A DNA stretch of 64,000 nucleotides from Acidobacteriota bacterium (GTDB lineage Bacteria > Acidobacteriota > Terriglobia > Terriglobales > Acidobacteriaceae), in contig JAFDVQ010000016.1 in assembly GCA_018268915.1 (NCBI GenBank), forward strand, positions 1 through 64,000. Reading direction: 5' to 3'. The notes beneath the pieces were generated by a model that was not told where the DNA came from, ran no database searches, and saw nothing but the letters and a program-made list of their open reading frames with translations. This document shows positions 37,665 through 46,781 of the stretch, piece after piece. The position numbers were made by a program, and so were the translations under genes. Numbering within the stretch: the first letter of the stretch is position 1; each line of letters opens with the position of its first letter.

Positions 37665-38759
37665 GTGACACTCCAAGTGCCAGAGATACGCGTCTCTCAA
37701 CCGCCAACTCCATTACCCCCCAGGCTTTCGGGTCCACAGCGTGTGGCGGAGATGCCAAAAACGGAGATCTCCGCCGTCCGGCAGTTTCTGAACTCGCGCG
37801 GGAACTCGGCGATTGCCGATCGGGTATTCCATTTCCTGATGGTGCTCTGCGCTTTGAGCATCTTCGGAATTGTGATCCTGATCCTGTCGGAACTGATGTT
37901 GCGATCGAGTGAGGCGTGGCACCAGTTCGGCTTCAGGTTTTTTTCGCAGACCCCTGCGCACGACCGCTACACCGGCTTGCCAACGTATTGGGATCCGGTC
38001 AACGGATCATTCAGCGCGCTCCCGTTCGTCTTTGGGACGCTGGTTTCGTCACTGTTGTCGCTCGTGATATCGGTGCCGCTGGCAGTAGGCCTGGCGATCT
38101 TTTTAACTGAGATGTGCCCGCGCTTCCTGCGTGGTCCGCTCGCGTTCATTACCGAACTGCTGGCTGCAATCCCAAGCATCATTTACGGACTGTGGGCTGT
38201 GTTCGTGCTCGTTCCGCTGCTGCGGGAACATGTCAATCCAATGCTCGTGAAGTACTTCGGGTGGACGGGATTCTTCAAGCCGGATAATCCGACCGGGCTA
38301 GGCTATGTGGCGGCCGCAGTGATCCTGGCGATCATGATTCTGCCGATTATCTCTTCGCTCACTCGAGAAGTGATGACCGCAGTGCCGCATTCGCAGCGGG
38401 AGGCCGTGCTGGCGCTGGGGGCGACGCGCTGGGAGATGATTCGGATGGGCGTGCTGCGTAATGCGCGCATCGGCATCGTTGGCGCTGTGATTCTTGGACT
38501 GGGCCGCGCACTAGGGGAGACGATGGCCGTGACCATGGTGATCGGCAACACGGCCGAGATCAGCAGGTCGTTGCTTGCGAATGGCAGTTCGATGTCTTCG
38601 GTTATCGCGAATGAGTTCGCTGAAGCGGTGAGCGACCTTCATCGCAGTTCGCTGATTGAGATAGGCCTGGCGCTGTTTGTCGTAACGATAATCGTCAACG
38701 CGTTTGCACGACTGCTTGTGTGGATGGTCACGCGCGGCGCGCCGGCGAGAGTGCACTAG
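37665..38759 (+). CDS. pstC: Phosphate ABC transporter permease PstC
   Basis: One of the two membrane subunits of the high-affinity phosphate importer. The 364-residue protein has about six transmembrane helices and the permease EAA loop REAVLALGATRWEMIRMGVL. Also characteristic is AIPSIIYGLWAVFVLVPLL. The start is a GTG; an ATG at 37752 (MPKTEISA) is an alternative, since the first 29 residues are Pro-rich and poorly protein-like. First gene of pstC-pstA-pstB-phoU; pstS and phoBR are not in the window. Confidence 0.94.
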   Translation: MTLQVPEIRVSQPPTPLPPRLSGPQRVAEMPKTEISAVRQFLNSRGNSAIADRVFHFLMVLCALSIFGIVILILSELMLRSSEAWHQFGFRFFSQTPAHDRYTGLPTYWDPVNGSFSALPFVFGTLVSSLLSLVISVPLAVGLAIFLTEMCPRFLRGPLAFITELLAAIPSIIYGLWAVFVLVPLLREHVNPMLVKYFGWTGFFKPDNPTGLGYVAAAVILAIMILPIISSLTREVMTAVPHSQREAVLALGATRWEMIRMGVLRNARIGIVGAVILGLGRALGETMAVTMVIGNTAEISRSLLANGSSMSSVIANEFAEAVSDLHRSSLIEIGLALFVVTIIVNAFARLLVWMVTRGAPARVH

Positions 38760-38765
38760 AAACAG

Positions 38766-38898
38766 GGGACTAGGGACTAAGGACTAGAGACTAGGGACTA
38801 AGGACTAGAGACTAGGGACTAGGGACTAAGGACTAAGGACTAGGGACTAGGGACTAAGGACTAAGGACTAGAGACTAGGGACTAAGGACTAGGGACTA
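38766..38898. repeat. Array of 19 heptamers between pstC and pstA
   Basis: Exactly 19 contiguous 7-bp units occupy 133 bp. Only three variants occur: GGGACTA (9), AGGACTA (7) and GAGACTA (3). Partial units follow. The array fills the pstC-pstA spacer. Confidence 0.95.
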
Positions 38899-38925
38899 CG
38901 ACTAGCACTAGAGAAGATGATTTAG

Positions 38926-39795
38926 ATGGCGACGAACGCGACCAGTTTTCGATCGAAGTACAGGGCGACGATGGATCACGTCGTTACGGGGCTCGCTGTT
39001 CTGGCGACAGCGCTGGTCGTCGTGCCGCTGATTGCGATTTTTGTGTATCTGCTGCTCAAGGGCGCCAGTTCGGTCAACCTGGATTTCTTCCTGAAGAATC
39101 CGGTTCCTGAAGGCGAGTCCGGGGGCGGGATGGCGAATGCCATCGTCGGTTCAGGAGTGCTGCTCGGAATTGCGAGTCTTATCGGAATTCCCATCGGGAT
39201 TGGCGCCGGAATCTACCTCGCTGAATTCGGACGCGGTACAAGGCTTGCGAACGCCGTTCGCTTTACAGCCGACGTGCTGAACGGCGTGCCCTCGATTGTG
39301 ATGGGCCTGGCAGCGTACTCGCTGATTGTGATTCCGCAGAGGCACTTCTCGGCGCTGTCGGGCGGCGTGGCGCTCGGCATCATGATGATTCCCACGGTGG
39401 CGCGAACCTCAGAAGAGATGCTTCTGATGGTTCCGAACATGATCCGCGAGGCTGCACTGGGGCTTGGTCTTTCGAATTGGCGCGCGGTTCTTTCGATCAC
39501 GGTGAGGACGGCTTCGCCGGGCATCATTACCGGTTGCATGCTGGCTTTTGCGCGTGTTGCAGGCGAGACGGCGCCGCTGATCTTTACGGCTCTCGGCAAT
39601 GCGTTTTTCAGCACGAATCCGAATCAGCCGATTGAAGCCCTGCCTCTTCAGATCTGGGTATATGCAACGGGGCCGTACGAAGACCAGCATCGCCTCGCAT
39701 GGGCCGGTGCTCTGGTGCTGATCGTTCTGATTGTGCTCGCGGTATCGCTGGTGCGTTATGTGACCAGTCGCGGAGTCTTGAAAGGGGCAAGCTAG
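38926..39795 (+). CDS. pstA: Phosphate ABC transporter permease PstA
   Basis: Second membrane subunit of the phosphate importer. The 289-residue protein has six transmembrane segments, the conserved LNGVPSIVMGLAAYSLIV and the EAA loop REAALGLGLSNWRAVLSITV. It is separated from pstC by the 19-unit heptamer array, which is unusual in an operon whose other genes abut or overlap. Confidence 0.95.
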   Translation: MATNATSFRSKYRATMDHVVTGLAVLATALVVVPLIAIFVYLLLKGASSVNLDFFLKNPVPEGESGGGMANAIVGSGVLLGIASLIGIPIGIGAGIYLAEFGRGTRLANAVRFTADVLNGVPSIVMGLAAYSLIVIPQRHFSALSGGVALGIMMIPTVARTSEEMLLMVPNMIREAALGLGLSNWRAVLSITVRTASPGIITGCMLAFARVAGETAPLIFTALGNAFFSTNPNQPIEALPLQIWVYATGPYEDQHRLAWAGALVLIVLIVLAVSLVRYVTSRGVLKGAS

Positions 39796-40554
39796 GTGGG
39801 AGTTGGAATTGAGGTAACAAACCTGAATGCGTGGTACGGTACGAACCACACGCTGCAGGACATCACTCTGAACATTCCCGCAAATCATGCGACGGCGCTG
39901 ATCGGGCCATCAGGCTGCGGCAAAAGTACATTTGTACGATGCCTCAATCGCATGCATGAGACCAACCCCATCGCGCGCGTTACCGGCACTGTGCGCATCG
40001 GCGACATGGACATCTACAACGACGCCCAGCCTGTTGAGATCAGACGCCGCGTCGGTATGGTCTTCCAGAGGCCGAATCCATTTCCCACAATGTCCATCTA
40101 TGACAATGTTGCGTCGGGCCTCAAGCTGAATGGCTACAAAAACAAGCGTTCGCTGGACGAGATTGTTGAGCGGTCGTTGAAGAATTCAGCTTTGTGGGAC
40201 GAGGTGAAGGACGATCTGAAATCGAAGTCGGGAGCGAGCCTTTCCGGCGGACAGCAGCAGCGTCTTTGCATTGCGCGAGCACTTGCCGTGGACCCCGAAG
40301 TTTTGCTCATGGATGAGCCGGCATCGGCACTGGACCCGGTATCCACTTCGAAAATAGAAGACCTGATCTTTCAACTGAAATCGCAGTACACTATCGTGAT
40401 TGTGACCCATAACATGCAGCAGGCAGCCCGCGTTGCCGAGAAGACGGGCTTCTTCCTGAATGGGCGCATGGTGGAGTTCGACTCGACGCACAAGATATTT
40501 ACGAACCCCAGCGACAAGCGTACAGAGGATTACATTACGGGCAGGTTCGGATGA
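39796..40554 (+). CDS. pstB: Phosphate ABC transporter ATP-binding protein PstB
   Basis: ATPase of the phosphate importer, 252 residues. Walker A GPSGCGKST, Q-loop MVFQRPNPFPTMSIYDNV, signature LSGGQQQRLCIARAL, Walker B VLLMDEPASALDP and H-loop VTHNMQQAARV, all typical of PstB. The start is GTG directly after the pstA stop codon, and it overlaps phoU by 4 bases (ATGA). Confidence 0.97.
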   Translation: MGVGIEVTNLNAWYGTNHTLQDITLNIPANHATALIGPSGCGKSTFVRCLNRMHETNPIARVTGTVRIGDMDIYNDAQPVEIRRRVGMVFQRPNPFPTMSIYDNVASGLKLNGYKNKRSLDEIVERSLKNSALWDEVKDDLKSKSGASLSGGQQQRLCIARALAVDPEVLLMDEPASALDPVSTSKIEDLIFQLKSQYTIVIVTHNMQQAARVAEKTGFFLNGRMVEFDSTHKIFTNPSDKRTEDYITGRFG

Positions 40555-41249
40555 CACGCATTCGCTTTCAACAGAGCCTCGACCAGTTGAAGGAAAATCT
40601 GCTGGTGATGGCGGGATTGGCTGAGCAGGCGATTCAGCGCGCGATTGAAGCGTATCGCGTACGCGATCTTTCTATCTGCGATCTCGTGACTCGCAGCGAA
40701 GTCGCCATCAACCGGCTCGAGCGCGATATCGATCAGGAGGCGCTCGATCTGCTGGCGATGGAACAGCCTATGGCAATTGATCTGCGCTTCATCCTCAGCG
40801 TCATCAAGATCAACGCCGACCTGGAGCGCGTAGGCGATGCAGCCAAGAGCATCAGCGAGCGGGTCCGCAACATGGAGCAGATGCCGGCGGTGTCAGAGCT
40901 CCCTGTCGACATTCCGCGTATGGCATCTCTGTCAGCGGAGATGGTGCGGAAGAGCCTGCAGTCCTTCATTGATGCGGATACGGGGCTGGCGCGGGCTGTT
41001 CTGACGATGGATGATGCGGTCGACACGATGAATCGGGCAGCGTACCGATCATTAACCAAGCTGATGGAGGAGCAGAGTCATATCGCTCCGCAGGCACTGA
41101 ACGCGCTGATGATTTGCAGAGCGCTTGAGCGTGTAGCCGATCACGCTACGAATATCGCAGAAGATGTCATCTTCTGGGTTGAGGGATCCGACGTTCGGCA
41201 CCACAAGAGCGTCCTGGTGCAGAAGCGCGCTGCCGAAGCCACGCGCTGA
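40551..41249 (+). CDS. phoU: Phosphate signalling protein PhoU
   Basis: A 232-residue two-repeat helical protein that links PstSCAB to PhoR/PhoB and restrains phosphate uptake. It shows the PhoU repeats with metal-binding DLERVGDAAKSI and ALERVADHATNIAEDV. It overlaps pstB by 4 bases, so translation is coupled. Confidence 0.96.
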   Translation: MTRIRFQQSLDQLKENLLVMAGLAEQAIQRAIEAYRVRDLSICDLVTRSEVAINRLERDIDQEALDLLAMEQPMAIDLRFILSVIKINADLERVGDAAKSISERVRNMEQMPAVSELPVDIPRMASLSAEMVRKSLQSFIDADTGLARAVLTMDDAVDTMNRAAYRSLTKLMEEQSHIAPQALNALMICRALERVADHATNIAEDVIFWVEGSDVRHHKSVLVQKRAAEATR

Positions 41250-41307
41250 GCTGGCATTTCCGACTCTTCAAGTTCGCTGCGTTAGTCTTTAGTAGCGGAG
41301 TGGATGG

Positions 41308-43128
41308 ATGAGTTCGGGCGATACAGTGCACGGTGCACACGATCCTGAGGAACTGTATAAGCGCCATCTTCAGCAGCTGACAAGCACCCAGACACTTGAA
41401 GAAGTGGCTGAGAAACGGCTGGGCTATGCCAAGGTCGCGATTGCTTTCGTGACTGTCGCTGCCGCCGTAACGCTTCTCTACTTTTCGAAAGTCCTGTACC
41501 TGCTTCTGATTCCCGCAGCGATTTTCGTCTACCTCGCAATCAAGCACGAGAGGCGACTGCAGCAGATCAGCGAACGGCGAAGGTCGATTAACTTCTACGA
41601 GCGGGGTATCGCCCGCATTCAGGATCGGTGGGCGGGAGCAGGGGAGGTAGGGGAACGGTTTCTCGAGCCCGCGCACCCGTATGCACGCGATCTGGACTTG
41701 TTTGGGCCCGCATCTCTGTTCGAGCTTTTATGTACCGCGCGAACAAGGGCGGGAGAGGAGACCCTGGCGCGGTGGCTTCTCAATGCGGCGCCGATTCCTG
41801 AGATCGAAGCCAGGCATGGCGCCATTAGTGATCTCAAAGAGCGCCTCGATCTGCGCGAGCGCTTGTTCTGCATCGGCGAGACTGTACGGGCCGGAGTTCA
41901 TCCGGATGCACTGGCGGTATGGGGAGATCGCAAACCGCTTTTGAGTGATCGATCCATTCGGATCACGTGCTCTGTGCTTGCGACGCTGTGGGTTGCAGGC
42001 GTGGCGATCTGGGGAGTGTGGGGTTTTGGCACCCTGGCGCTGGCGATCTCGGCGTTGAATCTTGCCTGGGCGCATCGAATCCACGCGCGCTGGGATGAAG
42101 CAGCAGACAAGATTGAAGAGGCAACACGCGATCTGGACGTGCTGGCAGGAGTTCTGCGAATCATCGATCACGGCCAGTATTCAGCAGCGAAGTTGACGAG
42201 CATCCAGTCGCGATTGAAGCAGGCAGACTTTGTTCCATCGGACGCGATTCGACGGCTGGATCGGATAGTCGGGTATCTGGAATCCCGTCGGAATCCGGCG
42301 ATGCGTCTTCTCGATGTCCTGACATTCTGGAGCGCGCAGTGCGTATTCAGGGCGGAGAAATGGCAGCAGGAATTCGGCCCACACATCAGAACCTGGCTCG
42401 ATGCGGTGGGTGAGTTCGAGGCCTTGACCGCTCTGGCGTCATACGCATTCGAGCATCCCGGCGACGTATTGCCGGAGCTGACGGAGTCCGGCCCGGTGTT
42501 TGAAGTTTCGGATATGACGCATCCGTTGCTTCCCGCAGGCAAGGCGATTCGCAATGATGTAAAACTCGGCGCGGGGCTGCAGCTGATGGTTCTGAGCGGG
42601 CCGAACATGGCGGGGAAGAGCACCTTCATTCGAAGCGTCGGCGTGAATGCGGTGCTCGCACAGTGTGGCGCACCTGTAAGAGCGAAGTCGCTGAGAATGT
42701 CGCCGCTCGCTGTGGCGGCCTCGATCTGCGTGCTTGATTCGCTCTCTGGGGGAACGTCTCGGTTCTATGCGGAGATCCAGCGATTGAAGGTAGCTGAGGA
42801 TCTGGCTGCCGGGGAAACTCCTGTGCTGTTTCTTATGGACGAACTGCTATCCGGAACCAACTCACATGACCGGCTCGAAGGAACGCGCCTGATTGTTCGC
42901 AGCCTGATGGATCGGGGAGCGATCGGGATCGTGAGCACTCACGACCTTGCTCTTGCCGAGATTCCAACGACGATGCCGGATCGTGCTGTGAACTGCCACT
43001 TCGAGGATCGACTCGAGGACGACAAGCTGGTCTTCGACTACAAGCTCAAGCCGGGTGTTGTGAAGACAAGCAACGCGCTGCAGCTGATGCGTTCGATCGG
43101 GCTCGGTGCGGCGAACGATAGCCGCTAG
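41308..43128 (+). CDS. Membrane-anchored MutS-domain-V ATPase
   Basis: A 606-residue protein of a MutS-related family that is not MutS, MutS2 or MSH. The N-terminus has two membrane helices (VAIAFVTVAAAVTLLYFS, then LLLIPAAIFVYLAI) and another hydrophobic pair near residue 215-250. A lever/clamp-like helical region leads to the MutS C-terminal ATPase: Walker A GPNMAGKST near 433, FYAEIQRLK, Walker B VLFLMDELLSGTN and the H-loop STHDLALAE. It lacks mismatch-recognition domain I. It follows phoU by 58 bp on the same strand. Function unknown. Confidence 0.88.
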   Translation: MSSGDTVHGAHDPEELYKRHLQQLTSTQTLEEVAEKRLGYAKVAIAFVTVAAAVTLLYFSKVLYLLLIPAAIFVYLAIKHERRLQQISERRRSINFYERGIARIQDRWAGAGEVGERFLEPAHPYARDLDLFGPASLFELLCTARTRAGEETLARWLLNAAPIPEIEARHGAISDLKERLDLRERLFCIGETVRAGVHPDALAVWGDRKPLLSDRSIRITCSVLATLWVAGVAIWGVWGFGTLALAISALNLAWAHRIHARWDEAADKIEEATRDLDVLAGVLRIIDHGQYSAAKLTSIQSRLKQADFVPSDAIRRLDRIVGYLESRRNPAMRLLDVLTFWSAQCVFRAEKWQQEFGPHIRTWLDAVGEFEALTALASYAFEHPGDVLPELTESGPVFEVSDMTHPLLPAGKAIRNDVKLGAGLQLMVLSGPNMAGKSTFIRSVGVNAVLAQCGAPVRAKSLRMSPLAVAASICVLDSLSGGTSRFYAEIQRLKVAEDLAAGETPVLFLMDELLSGTNSHDRLEGTRLIVRSLMDRGAIGIVSTHDLALAEIPTTMPDRAVNCHFEDRLEDDKLVFDYKLKPGVVKTSNALQLMRSIGLGAANDSR

Positions 43129-46100
43129 GCCTGCCACCAGTCGAGATGGGTGATGCGGGGATAGTAGAGCCCGGCACGAATCTGAGTGTCCGCTCCATGC
43201 AAATTGCGCAGAAGGGCCGCATACAACTCAAGCTGCGGCGCGAAGGTCTCGCGCAAAGCGGCGACTGTGTCTGCATTGCTAGCGGCTGCAGTTTTGTAGT
43301 CGATGATCCAGAGGGCGTTTTCGTTGCCGGGCTGGAGGGGCGAGAGGCCAGCGCGGAAGATCCGGTCGACCCGTATCTGGTGGAGGGCGCCAGATACGAC
43401 GCCGGCCCAACCTGCTTCCGTCGCCGCGTCGGTGTGCGGAGACAGGATCCACTGACCGGTTTGGTCGTGGGAAGCTCGCAGTGCGATCTCGTGTGCTTCG
43501 GTGCAGATCGCGTCTGCCTTTGATCCTGTAATGCCGGAACTGCGAATCATCGAGAGTGTGCGCGGGCGAAGCGACTCGAGAGCCGCGCGCGATGAATTCC
43601 AATCCAATGTCTTCCGCAGGCGGCTTAGCTCTTCCAGCAGCCGGTGAACTGCGTTGCCAAGAGCGCGAGAAGCTAGGCCGCCCTCGTGACGCGCGTAGCC
43701 TTCCGGCTCGCTGAGTCCTGCAATGCTGGCTGAGTGTGTCGGGCTGCTTTCGCCCTCGATCGTCGGACTGAAGTCTGGCGGAAGCCGGCGGATGTAGGTG
43801 GGCTTTGCAGGTGATGGCATTATGAGCAGGTTGTCCCGGCCGGCAGCGAGGGATTCGAGAACAAGTTCATTGCTCACGGTGATGGATGGTTGCGGGGAGT
43901 TTCTCCGCTGGTCGAAGCGGGATTTGATCTCTTCGCTCAGAGCGGGCCAGGCTGTGGCCAGCAGCGTATTGATGGGCTCGACAAGACGCTCGGCTCCTTC
44001 GTTGTCTATCTTGAAGGCCGGTTGTGCGAAGAGGTGCAGCTCCTCGCGAGCACGCGTTGACGCAACATAGAGGATGCGACGCATCTCCTGCGTCTCGCGA
44101 TCGCGCCGCGCGCGGTCGACCCATCGTTTGGCCGCACCGGGGTCTGTGCCTTTGTATTGCACCGGTGCGATGAGGAACTCAGTGAGTGCGCCTTCTTCGT
44201 CGGGCTCGGGCAAACCGCGTTCAAGCCAGGAAAGAAGGTCAGCCGACCCGCGGCCTCCCTGGGCCTGAAGATCGGGAACGATGACTATCTCGAATTCAAG
44301 CCCCTTCGACTTGTGAATCGTCATGAGCTGCACGCCGATGTCACTGCTGCTGGCTGGGTCCGGCATCGCGCAGAGATCAGCGAGTGCGGCATCGAGCGAT
44401 GGGCCGACGAGGTCCTGCTCGCCGTTCGGAAGGCGATCGAGGAGCTTCCATAAGACGGAGAGGTTGGCTCTCGCAGCTTCATCGACGCAGGCGTCGCCGC
44501 CGAGTGATTTCCAGATTTGCTGAACGAGCGTGCCCGGCGTGGCTGTCGGCAGAGCCTGGCGGGTTTGACTCATGGATGCGTAGGCTGCGAGAACACGTTC
44601 GGCTGCTTTGCGCGATTCATTCTGCAGCAGGTCGATCCGCTCTTGAAGCAAATGCGGAACAGGGCGGGAATTTCGCGAGCCTTCATCGGTGCCGGCAATG
44701 CTGTGCAACTCAGCGAGGCTGAGACCGCACCAGGGCGCACGAAGGACACCGAGCCACGCGATGCGATCTTCAGGATTGAAAAGCGCGCGAGTCAGAGCGA
44801 CTGCGTCGAGAATCTCCGGACGATCGCTCAGGTTTTCAAGTTCGATAGCACGGAAGGGGACGAGGGCTTCGCGCAAGGCCAGCGCGATGGGAGCGAGTGC
44901 GGTCCGGGCGCGTCCCAAAATAGCGATTCGGTACTTCTCGCCTTCAGATCGGGCTCGTTCCATGCGAGGAAGGTGACTACGGACCAGGCTGACGATCTCG
45001 GCAACCTGGGCTTTGCGGATCAACTCGCGTTGCGCGACATTGTCCTGCTTCTTGCGAACGTCCTCAGGGCTCCAGGAGACTCCACCTTTCAACTGCGGTG
45101 TGAAGGCGAGGTGCAGTTCCAGCTTCTTCTTCTGGTTTCCGCTGGAAGGCCGCGCTGCCTCGGCGCGAGCGAATCGGATTCCGCTGCCATCGACGATGTC
45201 GAAAATCTGCGTGAAAGCTTTGTTCAATTCAGACACGAGTTCGGGCTCAGTACGAAAATTCGCGGAGAGGGCGACAGAATCGAGTTCGAACGATTCTGCG
45301 GCCCCAAGTTCGAAGCCGAGATGTTTGACTCTGCTAAAGAGTTCGGCCTCTGCGTCGCGAAAGAAATAGATCGACTGCATGGGGTCGCCGACCACGAAGA
45401 CTGTCCGTCCGACGGGATCAGGCCACGCTTCAATCAGAGCCGTCACAAACTCGTGCTGGCGTCGGCTTGTGTCCTGGAACTCATCGATGAGCAGATGGTG
45501 GATGTCGTCGGCCACGGCTTGCGCGGCGTCGCTAGGCAGGTTGTCCTCACCGCGCAGGACGCGCTTTGCGATCTGGGCGACTTCAACAAAGTCCACCGCG
45601 CCAGCTTCGGCGAAGGCGGTTTTGAGCTCAGCTACAGCGTGCCGCAAGAGTACGAAGCTGGCGCGAATGATCTGCCAGTCTTCTTCGGTGTAACGGGCGG
45701 GCGGAAGGCTCTGCACGAGCGTTAGCGCATCTTCGAGCCCCGGGATTTCCCCAAGTCGCTCAAGCAGGCTTTCCATGCGGAGCTTTTCATCGAGGTGCTC
45801 CCTGGGAAAGCCGAGTTGCTTGTCGACTCTTCGCCGGACATTTCCTTCTTGCGTAAGCAGCAGTTTTGCCATGCAGAGATAGGCGCCGCGGGCTTCATCG
45901 AGCGCCTCGTGGTCACTGTGCGGATCGGTGGGGAACTCGGGCAACTCGGCGAGGCCGCGATATTTGTCGCCGGCTCCGTGCGAGCAGGCGAACTGGGCCA
46001 GCTCGTGCGCTTCGACTCGATCTTCTGCCGTGATCAGATTTTCAAGGCGAGTGATGGTGTCACTCACGGCCCTGGCCATCGGGCGTTCCAGACGGCGTCG

Positions 46101-46781
46101 AAGCTCTTCCCAATCTTGTGCACGCTGTAGAACAAAGTTCTGCATCCAGCGGTCTCGCTGGCTGAGCATCTTGACGAGCAGAGTCTCCAGTTCCTTCCAG
46201 CTGTTGTCGCGCCAGAGAAGGAGATCCCGGATTGCATTGCTCAGTTCGGGATAGTGGCTGTCGCCGAGCTTCTCAAGCGTGGCGCGCGCGGCGATGCCAT
46301 AGAGGTCTGCCGGTCTCTCGTTGATCTGCAGGCTGTTGCCGATTCCGGAGTAGATGGGCTGCTGAATCGCGAGGTCGCGGCAGAAGGAATCGATGGTCGA
46401 GATGCGCAGTTGCGAAGAGAGTTCGATCAATCGCCAGTTGAGTTTGCGAGAGTGTTCAAGAGCGCGCGCGGCCAGAGCGTCCATTGACCAGGAAGGTTGA
46501 ACTTCAGAGATGGCTGTCGTGTTTCGACGATCTGCTTTCTCGAGTTCATCCAGGATGCGATGACGCATCTCAGCGGCTGCGGCCCTTGTAAAAGTGATGG
46601 CGACGATCTGCTTTGGATCATTCACTTCGGCTAGAAGGCGAAGGAAGCGACGCGTAAGAAGATCTGTCTTGCCTGAGCCTGCAGGGGCCTGTACCAGCAC
46701 CGAACGACGCGGATCAAGCGCGATGATTCGCTGACTTTGATCTGGCGGATCGGGAAATCCTGAGCTAGTCTTCGATCGCAT
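43125..46781 (-). CDS. AddA/RecB-like ATP-dependent helicase-nuclease
   Basis: A 1218-residue UvrD-superfamily helicase with C-terminal nuclease, the processive subunit of an AddAB-type break-resection enzyme. Walker A APAGSGKTDLLTRRF near residue 34, motif II LLIDEFQDTSRRQ, motif III GDPMQSIYFFRDAE and motif V MTIHKSKGLEFEIVIVPD are clear. The RecB-type PD-(D/E)xK nuclease at the C-terminus keeps HRLLEEL, RVDRIF, IDYKT and QLELYAALL. It overlaps the upstream AddB-like gene by 17 bases and converges with the MutS-like gene with a 4-base overlap. Confidence 0.92.
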   Translation of the reverse strand: MRSKTSSGFPDPPDQSQRIIALDPRRSVLVQAPAGSGKTDLLTRRFLRLLAEVNDPKQIVAITFTRAAAAEMRHRILDELEKADRRNTTAISEVQPSWSMDALAARALEHSRKLNWRLIELSSQLRISTIDSFCRDLAIQQPIYSGIGNSLQINERPADLYGIAARATLEKLGDSHYPELSNAIRDLLLWRDNSWKELETLLVKMLSQRDRWMQNFVLQRAQDWEELRRRLERPMARAVSDTITRLENLITAEDRVEAHELAQFACSHGAGDKYRGLAELPEFPTDPHSDHEALDEARGAYLCMAKLLLTQEGNVRRRVDKQLGFPREHLDEKLRMESLLERLGEIPGLEDALTLVQSLPPARYTEEDWQIIRASFVLLRHAVAELKTAFAEAGAVDFVEVAQIAKRVLRGEDNLPSDAAQAVADDIHHLLIDEFQDTSRRQHEFVTALIEAWPDPVGRTVFVVGDPMQSIYFFRDAEAELFSRVKHLGFELGAAESFELDSVALSANFRTEPELVSELNKAFTQIFDIVDGSGIRFARAEAARPSSGNQKKKLELHLAFTPQLKGGVSWSPEDVRKKQDNVAQRELIRKAQVAEIVSLVRSHLPRMERARSEGEKYRIAILGRARTALAPIALALREALVPFRAIELENLSDRPEILDAVALTRALFNPEDRIAWLGVLRAPWCGLSLAELHSIAGTDEGSRNSRPVPHLLQERIDLLQNESRKAAERVLAAYASMSQTRQALPTATPGTLVQQIWKSLGGDACVDEAARANLSVLWKLLDRLPNGEQDLVGPSLDAALADLCAMPDPASSSDIGVQLMTIHKSKGLEFEIVIVPDLQAQGGRGSADLLSWLERGLPEPDEEGALTEFLIAPVQYKGTDPGAAKRWVDRARRDRETQEMRRILYVASTRAREELHLFAQPAFKIDNEGAERLVEPINTLLATAWPALSEEIKSRFDQRRNSPQPSITVSNELVLESLAAGRDNLLIMPSPAKPTYIRRLPPDFSPTIEGESSPTHSASIAGLSEPEGYARHEGGLASRALGNAVHRLLEELSRLRKTLDWNSSRAALESLRPRTLSMIRSSGITGSKADAICTEAHEIALRASHDQTGQWILSPHTDAATEAGWAGVVSGALHQIRVDRIFRAGLSPLQPGNENALWIIDYKTAAASNADTVAALRETFAPQLELYAALLRNLHGADTQIRAGLYYPRITHLDWWQA

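Noticed and set aside
38766..38898. Possible CRISPR array
   Set aside because: Units are 7 bp with no spacers, so it is a short tandem repeat.
44517..45725. 402-residue plus-strand ORF
   Set aside because: It lies antisense to the AddA-like coding sequence, whose motifs are strong; long antisense frames are expected in GC-rich DNA.
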